The notes under the pieces were generated by a model. That model made no database searches and was not told the DNA's origin. It worked only from the letters and a program-made list of their open reading frames with translations. Made by a program: the position numbers and the translations under genes. From Perognathus longimembris pacificus (lineage: Eukaryota; Chordata; Mammalia; Rodentia; Heteromyidae), in the NCBI RefSeq assembly GCF_023159225.1, contig NC_063167.1, positions 4,266,234 to 4,330,233 of the forward strand: a stretch of DNA of 64,000 bases. Direction: 5' to 3'. Shown piece by piece: positions 21,883 through 33,557 of this stretch. Positions within the stretch are counted from its first letter, which is position 1. Each line of letters begins with the position of its first letter.

Positions 21883-23315
21883 GTTTGCGCCTTCATCCAC
21901 TTGTCGGTCCTTTGCTGGGCGCGATTCTGAGCAGAGCTGCGATGAACTCGGGCGTGTCTCGCGCACTGGGGTCTGCTCCTTCGGCTAGGCGTCCGACGGT
22001 GCCGCGGCAGGGTCGTGGCGTGGCCCCCGTGGGCTCTTCCCGGGACCCTCCCCGCGCTGGCTTCCGTAGCCGTGGCATGGGTTCACATTCCCACCCCCGA
22101 AGGCACACCGCTTATTGTTTGTTTTCAGAGCGATTGCCGTTCTGCCTGGGGTAAAGTAGAATTTTAGTGTGGTTTTGAGTTGCTTTTCCTTCAAGGCTGA
22201 AGACGTGGGATGTTCTGAAGCTCTCTGACATGCTTCCAGGCTTGCTCTCCGTGGATCCATCCTTCCATCTCTCTAGCAATTCGACGTTGGTGGAAGTTTA
22301 CTTCATCATTATCACAAGGGTGATGTGCAGAGGGACTGCCGTTACGTAAGCCAGGGAATGAGTGCGTTTCCTTTGGCACAGCATCACCTTTCCCTCGCAC
22401 TCCCAGCTCGTCTTGTTGTTAAGTTGCATTTCACAGCCGGTTGCTGGGGACAGACGTCGGTTTCATCCTGAAACACACGGACAGGCCTGGTGTTGTCCTG
22501 GGCTCAGCATTTGGCGTTCACAGACAATGAGAGGAGTAGACCTTGAATGTGCCTCCCCCTCCCCAGTAACTCCCCCCACCCCGGGGGGGGGGAGACAGAG
22601 AACTCTGCAGCCACCCTCAAAGGCCCCTTCCAATCAGTGCCCTCAGGGTCTCCAGCCGCGCCACTGTTCTGCCTTTGGTCCCCAAATAGGTTTGCTTTGC
22701 TGCTCTCCGGTTCCATGTCCGTGAATTGGGCTCAGCGTGGGTCTGGCATGGGTGTTTTACGGTGGCCCCCGGAGATTCCCTTGTCGGTGGCTCCATCTGT
22801 TGTGACAGCATGAGAAGGCGGGGCCTCTGCAAGGCGGGGCTTAGGGGGTGGGGCTTAGCTCAGCTCCATGCCCAGGGCATGGGACTGCCCAGGGCAGGGA
22901 CTGAGACCCCTGGCTTCCGGTGTCAGTGTGTCATCTGTCCCTCCGACCACACGTCTGTCCCGACAGCCCACGGGTCCCTCACAGGAGCGGACTGTGGGGT
23001 ATATAAGTAAGCCCTTCTTCCTTACAGTGTTAGGATGCCCCCGTTGCACAAAACTGACCAATACAAGTATGCATCCATCCCTAAGAAGCTGATCTCACGC
23101 CTCACGGTGACCCGGGGAGTTGTCTTGTGTTGTTGAGTGGAGCCTTGTTGTCTTTTCTCTCATTATTCTTGGGGCTCAAGGCTGTCTGGCACGTCGTCGG
23201 CAGTAGCTTTGGGATAAGCTCCAACTCGCAAGGAGTCCAGACCCTTTTGGAAGTGAAGGCTTTTCTAGATCCTAAGTTGCCACCAGTCATTGTGTTGGAC
23301 GGGAATTCAGTGGCG

Positions 23316-23699
23316 TGAAACAGAGAAGCCACTTTTGGAGCCGTTGAATCAGGAGTCTTGATGAGAAAGCCAGCGACTGCAGGCAGACACAGGTCCCCAG
23401 AAAACTTGCAGCCTTGAATACGTGGCCTTATGGCGCCTGAGCTGGTCTGGGCCTAAATCTTCTTTCTATATAGCAGGGTCTTGTGAGTTCATGACACAGG
23501 ATTGGCAGGTCCAGTAGAGGATCCTCTAGGAATTCAGGCACGCCCATCACCCGGGGGTGGGACTTCCCTGCCTCCTCCTTGAAGACAAGATGGATCCAGT
23601 TAAACCCAATTCCCTATCATCCACCACAGGGCCAAGACAGTGCCGGTTAGACCCAGTCTCCTTATTTCAACTGATGAGTGAAAAAGCTAGAACTACACA
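23316..23699 (-). mobile_element. Solo LTR (ERV), 384 bp
   Basis: Starts TGAAACAG and ends CTACACA, with a 4-bp target duplication GGCG at 23312-23315 and 23700-23703. It shares CAGGCACGCCCATCA and a TGGGRCTTCCCT stretch with the LTR at 19377, and CAGAGAAGCCAC with the one at 40516. Orientation is inferred from the better-resolved copy. No internal region remains. Confidence 0.72.
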
Positions 23700-23703
23700 G
23701 GCG

Positions 23704-24339
23704 AACACACAGCATACACATGCACACACACAGAGGCCTGCTCCGTGGCTGCGCATGCTCGTCTGCGCATCCGTGGACACGGGTGGATAAAGCCTTTAAT
23801 TCTGCTGGTCCTGGTGTTTGAATTCAACCTCGCAGTGAGCGTCGGGCTCTCCTGGCCTTTCCTTTCATCTTTCTGTACACAGCACTTCCTCCAGCAGGCA
23901 CATCCCTGGGGTATTTTTATTTGTTACCTAAATCCTAAAATACATTTAAAGGAGTTATGTGAGAGTCTATCCCCTGGAAGGAAACAATCCGAGCAAGCAG
24001 ACATCATAATTTGTCCCCGGCGACGTTTCGTGTTTAGTCTCCGGTCCCGCGGCCGAGAGGCTGCGTTCCGAGGTCCTTCGGCTCCGTCTCCTCTCCTCCT
24101 CACCCCCTCTACCTGACGGCGCCATGCTTGGGAAGGAAATGCAGTTATGTTCTGTTGTTTTCTGTTTGCTGTTCAATTATAGGATCCTATGCTTGTTGAG
24201 GTTTTTTTTTTTTAAGCTATGGAGAACAGTCATATTTTTACAAAAGTCAAAAACTATGGAAAGCAGACAAATAAACCCAAACTAGATACAGAGCCAGATC
24301 ACTGTCCCGCCCTCTCTGTGTGGATAAAGCAGGATCTTT
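23704..24339. other. Intron; AT-rich non-repetitive block after 23900
   Basis: 23900-23970 (ACCTAAATCCTAAAATACAT) and 24140-24300 are AT-rich and could be constrained. A short CA run lies near 23706-23732. Nothing else is recognised. Confidence 0.35.
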
Positions 24340-24700
24340 TTTTTTTTTTAATCATCATCATTATGTTTTTATATCTCTTTGTTATCTCTAAGTAGCAGCA
24401 GCACAAAGGAATCTCCATTGAACAGAGCAGTTTATGAACACAATGAGTCTTGGTCGATGTCACCCCTTCGGACGCCGCTCTCACCCCTCCCTCCCCTCCC
24501 CACCCCTTCCCTCGCTCTTCTTCATTTTGTAGGATATACATTGGTTTCTTGACTGCATTCTCTCCCTTCTTCCCATTTATCTACCCTCTCCCTCTCCCTC
24601 GCCCCCCACCCCTTTCAAGTACCCACCTCCTGGTGATAAACCAGCATCTTTAATATCTCCCTTTATCCATCCTGGGTTTCCTTGCTGAGATGAACAAGTG
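24340..24700 (-). mobile_element. Probable L1 3' end, antisense, pyrimidine-rich
   Basis: A poly-T start, then TCTTGGTCGATGTCACCCCT, CCCTCCCTCCCC blocks and TTTCAAGTACCCACCTCC parallel the copy at 10569-11160 (CTTGCAAGTACCTATTTTG at the matching place). Confidence 0.55.
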
Positions 24701-24730
24701 TATCTATACTTTCTTATTTCTTTCTTTTGT

Positions 24731-24951
24731 TTTGTCATGGGGCTTGAACTCAGGGTCTGGGCGCTGTCCCTGAGCTTTTATTGCACAAGACTAGTTAGTG
24801 CTCTACCACTTTGAGCCATAGCTCCACTTCCAGTTTTTAGGTGGTGAATTGGAGATAAGAGTCTCACGGCCTTTCCTGCCTGGGCTGGCTTTGAACCATA
24901 TTCCTCAGATCTCAGCCTCCTGAGTAGCTAGGATGACAGCCACCAGCACGT
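24731..24951 (-). mobile_element. B1-dID SINE
   Basis: GGGGCTTGAACTCAGGGTC, GGTGGTGAATTGGAGATAAG and CTGAGTAGCTAGGATGACAG; the usual GCGTGAGC of the B1 head is deleted. Confidence 0.88.
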
Positions 24952-25269
24952 GGGTAACTGTGTAGTTTTTAAGTTGTATGTGATGTGAAGTTTCATGGTA
25001 TGCAGTTTTCCACGTAGGGCTGTTATGTTGGTGGCTTGTCAAGTTTCAGGTTTGGCAAATTTTTGGATTTCCAGTGATCAGTCTGTCTAAATACCTGTGT
25101 CTGGAAGCGCAATGACTGTGGTCTATGGAAATGATACATTTAGGGTTTGAAGACTCTGCTAAAGAACTCTGCTTTACTTTTCCACGATCAACATTCAGGG
25201 GCTCTGTCTGTTCCACCTCACCAGCCATTGCTCTTGTCACTGTTTCTTACTTTGGGTCCTCCTCGTAGG

Positions 25270-25610
25270 TGAGCTGTGGCATCTCAGGGAGGTTTACATT
25301 TGTGTTTCTCTAATTGGCCAAGGGATGCCCAGTGTCTTTTCTTGTCACTGGTATTTCCTCTTAAAAGAGCCAGTATTCACCTTTGTCTGTTTTCTAATTG
25401 GTTTCCTTTCTCCTTATTTATGCAATTGAGTGCTGAGAGTCTCTCGTATCCCAGACCCTAGCCCATTGTCTGGTGAGTGGGCAGCGAATCTTTTCTCTGA
25501 ATCTGTGTCTTCTCTTTCCATGTTCTTCACGGGCTCTTTCCTAAAGTTAGCACTTTTAATCAGACGAAATCCAGTCGAACACTTTTTTATTTTTCTTTTA
25601 CTGATTGTTA
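25270..25610 (-). mobile_element. L1 fragment, antisense
   Basis: TGTTTCTCTAATTGGCCAAG, GCCATT-like and TTTAATCAGACGAAATCC follow the antisense order of the L1 terminal ORF2/3' region. Divergence is high. Confidence 0.5.
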
Positions 25611-25810
25611 GGTTCTAAGAGACTGTCATTGAGAAATAAAAAACATGAAATCCTCAGTACTCTAAAATCACTCAGGTTTTTGTATACCACAGAAACAATG
25701 GGTACCTATTTGAAACAGTGTGGATCAGGATGTAGGACGGTCACAGAATTTACTGTTATGCTCATTAATACTGCTCACCAAAAAGTGGCTCTCTAAAAGG
25801 GAGGGGGGAG

Positions 25811-25862
<52 letters not shown>

Positions 25863-26235
25863 CTATCTTGAAAATGGTGGAGGTTAAATTCATTTTCCCC
25901 ACAGCGCTGCCCAATCTCCACGCAAGACACTCTGCCTTTCAACAGATCTCAAGCTCCACTTTATCACTTAAGTCAAGCGCATTACCTGCTCCGTGGGCTT
26001 GGGGAAGATGGCCATCGCTTTTACTTTGCTTTCTGAGCGGCAGATCCTCACCAAATGAAGAGTGGGGAAGTGCTGAGCAGAGTACACAGGGGCTTAACTC
26101 AAGCGGTGTGGACAGAGGCCCGGCGAGGGGGGCAGGGTATCACCTCAGCCGAGCTGTGGAGTGTGTGCCCGGGAATTTAAAAAACGGTTGTTTCTGAAAT
26201 TCACTTTGATTTTTAAGACATGACTTGTATTTGAC
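25611..26235. other. Intron with a GA microsatellite
   Basis: Apart from the (GA)n run nothing is recognised. Confidence 0.4.
25803..25862. repeat. (GA)n microsatellite
   Basis: About two dozen GA units preceded by GGGGGGAGGGGAG. Confidence 0.96.
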
Positions 26236-26482
26236 AGTACTGGGTCAGAATGTTTTTGAACTCGGAGCCTCGCGCTTGATTGGCTTGCGGGTTGGCTACC
26301 GCTTGCTGTACAGTTGAGCCGCACCTTCGTCCATGTGCTTTTTGCTGGTTAATTGGAGATTGGGGGGTGGGGGGGGGTGGTGTCTCATGGACTTTCCACC
26401 AGGGCTTGCCTCCAACCTCAGTCCTCTGTATATCAGCCTCCTGAGGGGCTGGGATTGCAGGCATGAGCCACCACACCCAACT
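26236..26482 (-). mobile_element. B1-dID SINE, diverged, with internal G expansion
   Basis: GGTTAATTGGAGATTGGGGG, CATGGACTTTCCACCAGGGC and GGATTGCAGGCATGAGCCAC show the dimer order; a G/T-rich run has expanded near 26361-26381. Confidence 0.8.
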
Positions 26483-26850
26483 CATTTGTTCTACTTTGAT
26501 ATCAATATTGCAGTCCTTATCTTGTTATTATTTTCACTAATCTGATCTATCTTTGACCATCCCTTGACACGGAGCCTTCTCCAATCCCTTTTTCAAAGGA
26601 TGCTCTGGCAGACAATTGGATCTTGCTTGATAAAGCCAAATTGAAAATCTTTTCTTACACATCTAAGTCTGTTCACATTTATTTGTATACATTCTGGATT
26701 TATATGTTTGATAGGCATGGCCATAATATTTTATGTAATTATGTATATTAACATCTATATGGTGTATTTGTTTATGCTTATTGTTTTGATATGTAATAAG
26801 TTTTAATTTTTGTTCTAGTTGCTATTTTGTGCATGGAGATGATGTAACTG
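26483..26850. other. AT-rich intron, possible old L1
   Basis: TTTATGTAATTATGTATATT and similar AT-rich words are present without a firm match; an ancient LINE remnant is possible. Confidence 0.3.
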
Positions 26851-27048
26851 GGGCCTTAAAGACTTAGCTTTTTTGGCTCAATGCTAGTACTCTCTTACTT
26901 GAGCCACAGCTCCACCTCCAGCTTTTGGATGGTTAATCAGAGATGAGAGTCTCATGGACTTTCCTGCTCAGGCTGGCTCTGAACCGTGATCGTCTGATCT
27001 CAGCCTCCTGAGTAGCTGGGATTATAGGTGTCAGCCACATTGCCTGGT
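26851..27048 (-). mobile_element. B1-dID SINE
   Basis: CTTACTTGAGCCACAGCTCC, GGATGGTTAATCAGAGATGA and CTGAGTAGCTGGGATTATAG. The outer ID end is decayed. Confidence 0.85.
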
Positions 27049-28380
27049 TCCGGTGGCTGTCTTTGTGCTTCGTACCTTTATAAAATTCCTTAGTCCCCTG
27101 CCAACTTTTGGCTTGTTGGTTGCTGATGGAGTCTTTGAGCCCCACCACTTGCTTCACGTGTTCTGGTTTTGTCTTTCCCTCCTTGGTTGCCTCTCATTTG
27201 TAAATTGACAAAACATTACATCGGTGCCGTATTTGTCTGCCTGTATTCTCAGATTGAATTTATAAATAAATATGTATTTATAAGTCCAGTTGCTCAAGAG
27301 TCTCCAGTCACCGCCTGGTTCTATGAATCGTTAATAAGGCCTCCTGGATGCCTTGTCCCTCCCTCCCTCCCTCCCTCCCTCCCTCCGTGTTTGAGCCTGT
27401 CCATCTCCAGTGGTGGAAGGGCTGCTTTGCTGGGTATGAAATCTTTGAGCTCCATGAAGCTGCGCCCCATTCCCGGCTCTGCGCCCTTGTGGGTTGCTTT
27501 CCAGAAGGCTCACAGAGTCTAAAGCTCTGCCCTTGAAGCGCAGCACGCCGTTGTTTGGGGGCCAAGAGGGCGGTGTGGGGTGCCCCGTGAGGTTTTGAAG
27601 TCCCCGTGCAGCTCACGTGGCAGGGACGCTTTCTGACTGCGTTCTCCTCTCTAAAGCTCCCTGCCGATGAAGGCCGCTTTCATCCCTACCTTCCGTGGCG
27701 GATTCTGTGATGTTTCTTCTTTGGGTTCAAGACTCTCTCTTCTGCCAGTGTAACCTAGTGCGTTTCGTGGTTGGCTGCTGGGAGAGAGGCTGGAAGGATC
27801 TGCTTCACGATTATGTTTTAGTTTGCGGGATCTAGTGCCCAGCTCGAATGATTCCCTCCTTCCCTCTGTACTTGCCAAATGGTGCCTCCCTTCCCCTCCC
27901 CTCCCCTCCCAATTCCTCCTTCTCAGAACTGCTCCTGGAGGTCCAAGCCCACCTTTAATCCTGCCCTCTGCTCAATGTCCTGATCTGTCTGGATCCCACT
28001 GATATATATGCTTTTTTGTTAAACTGAGTATATACTTTTCTTTCCCTTGTAATTCTGGTTGAAAGCTAGCCCTCTGGTTTCCACCTCTGTCCTCATGCAG
28101 CATCTGGACAACCCCCACCCTCCCCAAAGGGCCGGGAACTCCAGAAACAGCTTCCCTGTCAATGGTTGTATATTTCCCCACTTATCAGCCGCTGGACATT
28201 TGCAGTCTCTGTCCTCTGGTCACGGGAAAGGTGGCACGATGTTATTTCCTTTTCTTAGTGCGTGTGTTCCGGTCACACGAAAGGCATGATTTTGTGGGGT
28301 TTTCTTGGTGCGTGAGCTCTTTGGAGTTTCGTGACCACCATTTCCTCAGCTGCGGGAAGCCCTGGCCACAACACTTCGAT
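27049..28380. other. Intron, nothing firmly recognised
   Basis: 27357-27386 is a (CCCT)n run and 27888-27910 a CCCCT run. 27405-27450 (GGGCTGCTTTGCTGGGTATG) faintly resembles an L1 5' region in antisense, but not enough to annotate. Confidence 0.35.
27357..27386. repeat. (CCCT)n microsatellite
   Basis: Seven units of CCCT. Confidence 0.95.
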
Positions 28381-28490
28381 ATTTCCTGTAGTTACATCAA
28401 TGTCAAGTACAACTGTAACTCAAGCTGTTATCTCTGACTGCTCCATGCTAATTGGATGCAAATGAGTCTGAAGGACATAGCTGAAGGGAC
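28380..28490. promoter_or_regulatory. Weak conserved-element candidate with octamer
   Basis: Contains TAATTG (28449-28454) directly followed by the octamer ATGCAAAT (28456-28463), a composite homeodomain/POU arrangement. Constraint is unproven. Confidence 0.28.
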
Positions 28491-30603
28491 GCTGTGCTCC
28501 CTTGTGGGGGACCCCGGTGTCTCCCCCCATGGCTGTCAACCCCGCCACTGTGAGTAACCGGCCCGGCTCGTGGGTCCTGCGGACGGGACGGGGGCATTTC
28601 ATCTCCGCGTTTACGTGGCTGTCATGGTGGATAGTGAATCGGAGGGAGCCCTGCTGCTTAGGGGTGGGACATGAGTGTGATCTTGAGGCCGCGCGTGTGC
28701 GTGCAGGTGCACACGGGTGCACTCGTGTGTGTGCGCGTGTCTTTGTGCAGGGACCCACTGCGTGTGATGGCCTGCATGTTGTACCCCCCAAATCCGTCGG
28801 CTGAGACTGTCCCCCTTGTGTGACGGCCCTGTAGGAAATCAGGTGTGAAGGAGGTCATGAGGGTGGCACCCCAGGGATGGGATGGGGGTGTCCTTGTAAA
28901 GAGGGGGAAGAGACGGAAGCCTCTTTCTCTACGCTGGCGGGGGGGGGGGGCTCTGCAGATCAGAAAGCAGACCCTTGGCCAGGTTAATCGGCTGGCGCCT
29001 GGATCTGCGTTTCCAGACCCAGTTGGATGGAGGGCGTGTGAAGCCCCTCGCCCTGCGGCTCTCTGTCATGGCAGCCGGAGCTGATGAAGACCCCACACCA
29101 CCCTATAGTGACGGTGTCTCCCTGCGTGGGAGGTCCTGCTGCCCCTGCCCCTGGCGAGGGTCGGAAGGCAGCTTTTGTGTTTTTGTCTTCAATCTTTAGA
29201 CTGAACTTTCACCCACAGCATTCATTTACTGGTCCGTCCATCCACCAGTTCACCAATCCATCCATCATCTATCCATCCACTCATCCGTCCATCTACCACC
29301 CACCCACCCACCCATCTCTCCCTCCAATCACGTAGCACACATCCAACGGATATTACCTCCCCCAGCTTGTGCCACCAGGTGTGGTGCACCCCGAGAACCG
29401 GGGATGGCCTGGAAGAGCAGAAGGGTCCCCCTCATGTTGGGTGGAAGCCCTCCCAGCACCACGCCTGCCCATTGTCCTTCAAAGCAATGTCTACCATGCC
29501 TTTTGATCTGGGACTCCGGCTGTGACACACAGTGAGGCATCGTGTCCCTCTGGGCTAGGGGACGTGGTGGCCCCAGGGGAGGCCTTTGGGTTCCGTTAGG
29601 ATCTCAGCTCAGCTGCTCCCTGGCTGGGGGGGCAGCACCCTAAGAACCTGCTGAGCGCGGGGTTTCTCAGCAGTAGTTTGGGGCTAGTAATTCCAGCCTC
29701 GGGGGGGGATTATACCCGGCTAAGGGATGGGAGGGTTTGACTCGTGTTCAGCGAGGATGGCGGCCGCACGTGGCATACAGACACCTCCTCGTCCCCAAAG
29801 TGTGTTCCCAGGCTTCCTGGGCTACCGGGTCGCCTTCCTCTCAGGTGTCAGGTCTGGGAAATGGAGCAGGCTTGATTTCCAGCCTAATGAAACAACACGT
29901 CAGGGACGTCAGCTAAATGGACAACGCTTTCAAGAAAACCCTTGGCGCACTGTGTCGGACAGGCGCTGGGGCCTGCCAGGTCGTCGCTTCCTCTTCTGGG
30001 TGAGGACCTGCACTTGATGTGTGAAGGCACTTGCAGGGGACGTAGAGACCCGATTCCGGTAGAACACAGTCCTCCCTGTACCTCCCTCCTCCTCCTCCCC
30101 TTCCTCCTCCCTCCTCTTCTCTTCCTCTCTCTCCTCCTCCCCCCAGGTCCATTTCTCTCTTGTGATTCTGGACGCGCCGGTGTCTGTCTCCCACACTCCG
30201 TGTTCCTCCATGAAATCATGTCTGAGCCTGAGTGAAGACCGAGCCTGTGCCCTGTGGGCTGGGGAGGGTAGTGTCCCCAGCTCTTCCTGCAGAGCCCCAG
30301 CCCCCGGCTCCATTCTGAGGCCTGGCTGTCACCCAGGCAACTTCATCCCGGGGCCCTGTTGTGAGGGGCCTCGCTGGAGGGGCCTCCTCCCCCTCCTCTC
30401 TGGAGGCAGGACGTGCCCGTTGGTTCTCCGGTTGCCTTGGGTCAGGCCGACATGGTGGTGACCGCTGGCTTCGCTGCGTGCTTGCTGGCCCTGCAGTTGC
30501 CCGGGCTTGTCTGGAGGAGCCCGTGAGCCTGGCCTGCTCCTCTCACAGCGGAAGCCCTGGGGGACGAGGGGGGCCCGGGGCAGGGCCGGGGACATTTCTT
30601 TAG
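28491..30603. other. Intron with several low-complexity tracts
   Basis: Includes a G-run at 28939-28949, a degenerate CCATC/CACC run at 29235-29325, a G-run at 29701-29708 and a pyrimidine tract (CCTCCTCCC type) at 30072-30147. No gene or dispersed repeat is recognised. Confidence 0.4.
29235..29325. repeat. Degenerate (CATC/CACC)n tract
   Basis: CCATCCAT, CATCTACC and CACCCACC units in tandem, imperfect. Confidence 0.9.
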
Positions 30604-30684
30604 GATGGTACTGGAGTGTGGAATCAGGGTCTTGCTTTTGTTAGGCAAGTGCTCTACCACTTGAGCCACACCTCCAGTCTGGTT
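30604..30684 (-). mobile_element. ID-like SINE fragment
   Basis: GAATCAGGGTCTTGC, TTAGGCAAGTGCTCTACCAC and TTGAGCCACACCTCCAGTC correspond to an antisense ID-like unit without the B1 half. Confidence 0.65.
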
Positions 30685-30865
30685 TTCCTTCACATCTTGC
30701 ACCCTTTCTTTCTATATTTGCTTCCTTTGCCGACCGGGACCCTTGTTCCTCCCCGTCCTCGCTAGCCATCCATTCAGTACATCTCACTGTGGGCCGCAAC
30801 TTAGGCCATGACACTGCTCCATCCGTCTGTCCGTCCGTCCATCCATCTGTCCGTCCATCCCCGCC
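30685..30865. other. Intron with (CCGT/CATC)n tract
   Basis: GTCTGTCCGTCCGTCC and CCATCTGTCC units precede the CpG-rich array. Confidence 0.7.
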
Positions 30866-31630
30866 CAGCACGCGGCCACCTTGCCCACGGCCCACCGGTG
30901 CCCACGTGGTCTCCCCGCCCAGCGCGCGGTCGCCCCGCCCAGCGCGCGGTCGCCCCGCCCAGCGCGCGGTCACTCTGCTGTCACGTGGTCGCCCCGCCCA
31001 GCACGCGGTCTCCCCGCCCAGCGCGCGGTCACTCTGCTGTCACGTAGTTGCCCTGCCCAGCACGTGGTCACCTTGCCCACGTGGTCTCCCCGCCCAGCGC
31101 GCGGTCGCCCCGCCCAGCGCGCGGTCGCCCCGCCCAGCGCGCGGTCGCCCCGCCCATCACGTGGTCGGCCCCGCCCAGCGCGCGGTCACTCTGCTGTCAC
31201 GTGGTCGGTCGTCGCCCCGCCCAGCACGCGGTCATTCTGCTGTCACGCGGTCGCCCCGCCCAGCACGTGGTCATTCTGCTGTCACGCGGTCTCCCCGCCC
31301 AGCACGCGGTCTCCCCGCCCAGCACACGGTCTCCCCGCCCAGCACGCGGTCTCCCCGCCCAGCACGCGGTCGCCCCGCCCAGCACGCGGTCTCCCCGCCC
31401 AGCACGCGGTCTCCCCGCCCAGCACGTGGTCGCCCCGCCCAGCACGCGGTCGCCCCGCCCAGCACGCGGTCGCCCCGCCCAGCACGCAGTCGCCCGGCCC
31501 AGCGCGCGGTCACTCTGCTGTCATGCCGTCGCCCCGCCCAGCGCCGTCGCCCCGCCCAGCGCGCGGTCGCCCCGCCCAGCGCGCGGTCGCCCCGCCCAGC
31601 GCGCGGTCGCCCCGCCCAGCGCGCGGTCCC
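30866..31630 (+). repeat. CpG-dense 20-bp minisatellite (CGCCCCGCCCAGCGCGCGGT)
   Basis: About three dozen units of 20 bp vary at a few positions: GCGCGCGG versus GCACGCGG versus GCACGTGG, and GTCGCC versus GTCTCC. A second unit type, GTCACTCTGCTGTCACG, is interspersed. Most units hold three to five CpGs and a CCCCGCCC Sp1/KLF-type box, and some hold an E-box CACGTG. Because 20 is not a multiple of three, all frames repeat every 60 bp and stay open, which explains Pro/Arg/Ala/Ser-rich shadow ORFs of up to 424 codons. Not a gene. Confidence 0.96.
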
Positions 31631-33212
31631 CCTCCACCTCCCCCCAAGGAGGATGGCTGCGCTCGTGTCAGGCCGCCGGGCCCGGCCGCGCGCTCGCATC
31701 CCGAGGCGCTGCACGGTGCCATCTGTTCCCACCGCGCTCTTCGCTGGCTGACGTGCACTGGTTTCTGTTGTGTTTTAACCTGCTCTGTCGGTTTTACTTT
31801 TAAACTTGGTCATCGTTTGGATGGGAACACGCCACTCGGGGATTCCTCTGCCTCTGCAGGCTGGCAGTGTGGGGGAGCAGAGCCTCGATCCTGGGGGGCG
31901 CAGCCCTCCCTGGCCCGCGTGCCAGGTCCTTGTGGGCGTGGACGCCGGGGAGGAGCCTCACGGGGCCGGCGCCGTGCAGGGGCCGCCCGGGCTCTCCTGT
32001 TCACCGCCCCTGGCGGGGTGGGGCGCACCCCAGGCCCAGTGTTGACGTGGACAGTGACCGCACAGAAGCGAGGAGAGTCCCGGGACCGTAACCCCAGGAC
32101 GCGGGGAAGCTCGGCGGGGAGAAGGAGCCCGAGCTCCCCTGCTGCCTGGCTCTGAGTTCTGCCAGCTGCCTTTCCTGTTTGGATTTCTGGGGTCCACCCT
32201 GCCCAGGGGAGGCCACGTGTCCCCACACTGGGAGTCCCCACCCGGCACAGACCTCTCCCAGCCTCTCCGATCACTCCGCGGTTAGATCCGGATGTCCCCC
32301 CACAGGGCCCTCCTGGGGTCCCCCCCATCAGGGAGCTCAGTGTGTCCACTTGACGCCTGCCCAGGCCACCCCCCCCCCACCATGACCTTTGTCCTTGCCT
32401 TTCCCCCCATATACTGCGAGGGCCCAAAGGGGGCTCTATGGTGCCAGCGAATACTTCCCTTCCTGTCTAATGGCGCCTCTGAAGAACGAACGAGTATTGG
32501 GGGGGGGATTTCACTGCGGTGATCCGGAGCCCGCGGCTTCCTCTCAAGGCACATTCACCTTCTCTCTCCCTCAGGGAATTACAATCGTGTAACTGGAGAT
32601 TTCCAGTTGCCTGGGAGGCAGGCCATGCTGAGGCTGCAGGGGTGGGGGGCTGGGTGGAGGCCCAACCCCCATCCCCCCCACCCCCTGAACCTGGGCCTCC
32701 TGCAGGGTCCACGCAGCAAGCCCGCTCCTCTCCTTTCTCTTTGGTGATCTGTATGCTCACGGAAGATCATCCTTACCAAACAGAAAGGCCCAGTCCCTTC
32801 CCCACACCCTCGGAACCCCCATCCCCAGCACCCCAGCGCTCCACCCTGCAGCCTTCTCAGTGCACCTGTGGGGGGGCTGGACGCGGGGGCGGGGCGGGGT
32901 CCCCCCTGCCGCTCCCCAGGGCTCCTGCCTTTAGTCACTGCGCACCGCACACAGCAGCAAAGGCAGACACACACGGCCTTGTGTATTACTGGGTGCTGTT
33001 GGCGTAAACCAACACGAGGCGATTTGCTTAACAAGATATATAAACAAGCAATAGGCATTTCTCATACTCTTCCCACCACAAACAAGGCCGTGGACACAGT
33101 TCTGTCCCTGGCTCCCTAGGTGGTAAAACTGCCCTTTTCTTTCCGTTTCTCTTCTCTTCCTTTCCTTTTTCCTCTTTTCCTGCCCTGTGCCGTGGTCCTC
33201 CCCCCACCCCCT
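31631..33212. other. GC-rich intron, nothing recognised
   Basis: CpG-moderate up to about 32100. A G-run sits at 32499-32507, and C-runs near 32370 and 32675. Open frames on both strands have no domain. No further repeat is recognised. Confidence 0.4.
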
Positions 33213-33464
33213 CTTGTTGGTCATGGGCCTTGAACTCTGGGCCTGGCCGCTGTCTCTGATCTATCTCTTCAGCTCAAGGCTAGTGCCCTACCACTTGAGC
33301 CACAGCACCACTTCTGGTTGTTATTGTTGTTGTTTTCTTTCTGGTGGTTAGTTGGAGATAAGAGTCTCACGGACTTTCCTGACTGGGCTGGGTTTGAACC
33401 ACGATTCTCAGGTCTCAGCGCCCTGAGTAGCTAGGATGACAGGTGTGAGCCACCAGCACTCGGC
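33213..33464 (-). mobile_element. B1-dID SINE with internal TTG expansion
   Basis: GGGCCTTGAACTCTGGGCC, a (TTG)n run inside at 33319-33334, and CTGAGTAGCTAGGATGACAG with GTGTGAGCCACC. Confidence 0.9.
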
Positions 33465-33502
33465 TTCCTTTCTTTTCTTATTTATAAATTCATGTATGTA
33501 TG

Positions 33503-33504
<2 letters not shown>

Positions 33505-33555
<51 letters not shown>
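33505..33555. repeat. (TG)n microsatellite
   Basis: About 24 TG units at the tail of the next SINE. Confidence 0.97.

Positions 33556-33557
<2 letters not shown>

Larger units (their letters stand above)
21081..23311. other. Intron with microsatellites and three GC boxes
   Basis: Holds (CCA)n and (GT)n runs, a poly-A stretch at 21170-21184, a C/G run near 22575-22592, and three GC-box-like sites at 22818-22857 (GGCGGGGCC, GGCGGGGCT, GGTGGGGCT). No promoter partner or exon is visible near the GC boxes. Confidence 0.4.

Noticed and set aside
27405..27850. Possible L1 5' region in antisense
   Set aside because: Only one short phrase matched from memory; too weak to annotate.
30789..32155. Plus-strand frames of 251-424 codons, Pro/Ala/Arg-rich, and mirrored minus-strand frames
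   Set aside because: The 20-bp CpG-rich unit contains no stop in any frame, so all six frames open. Low-complexity artefact.
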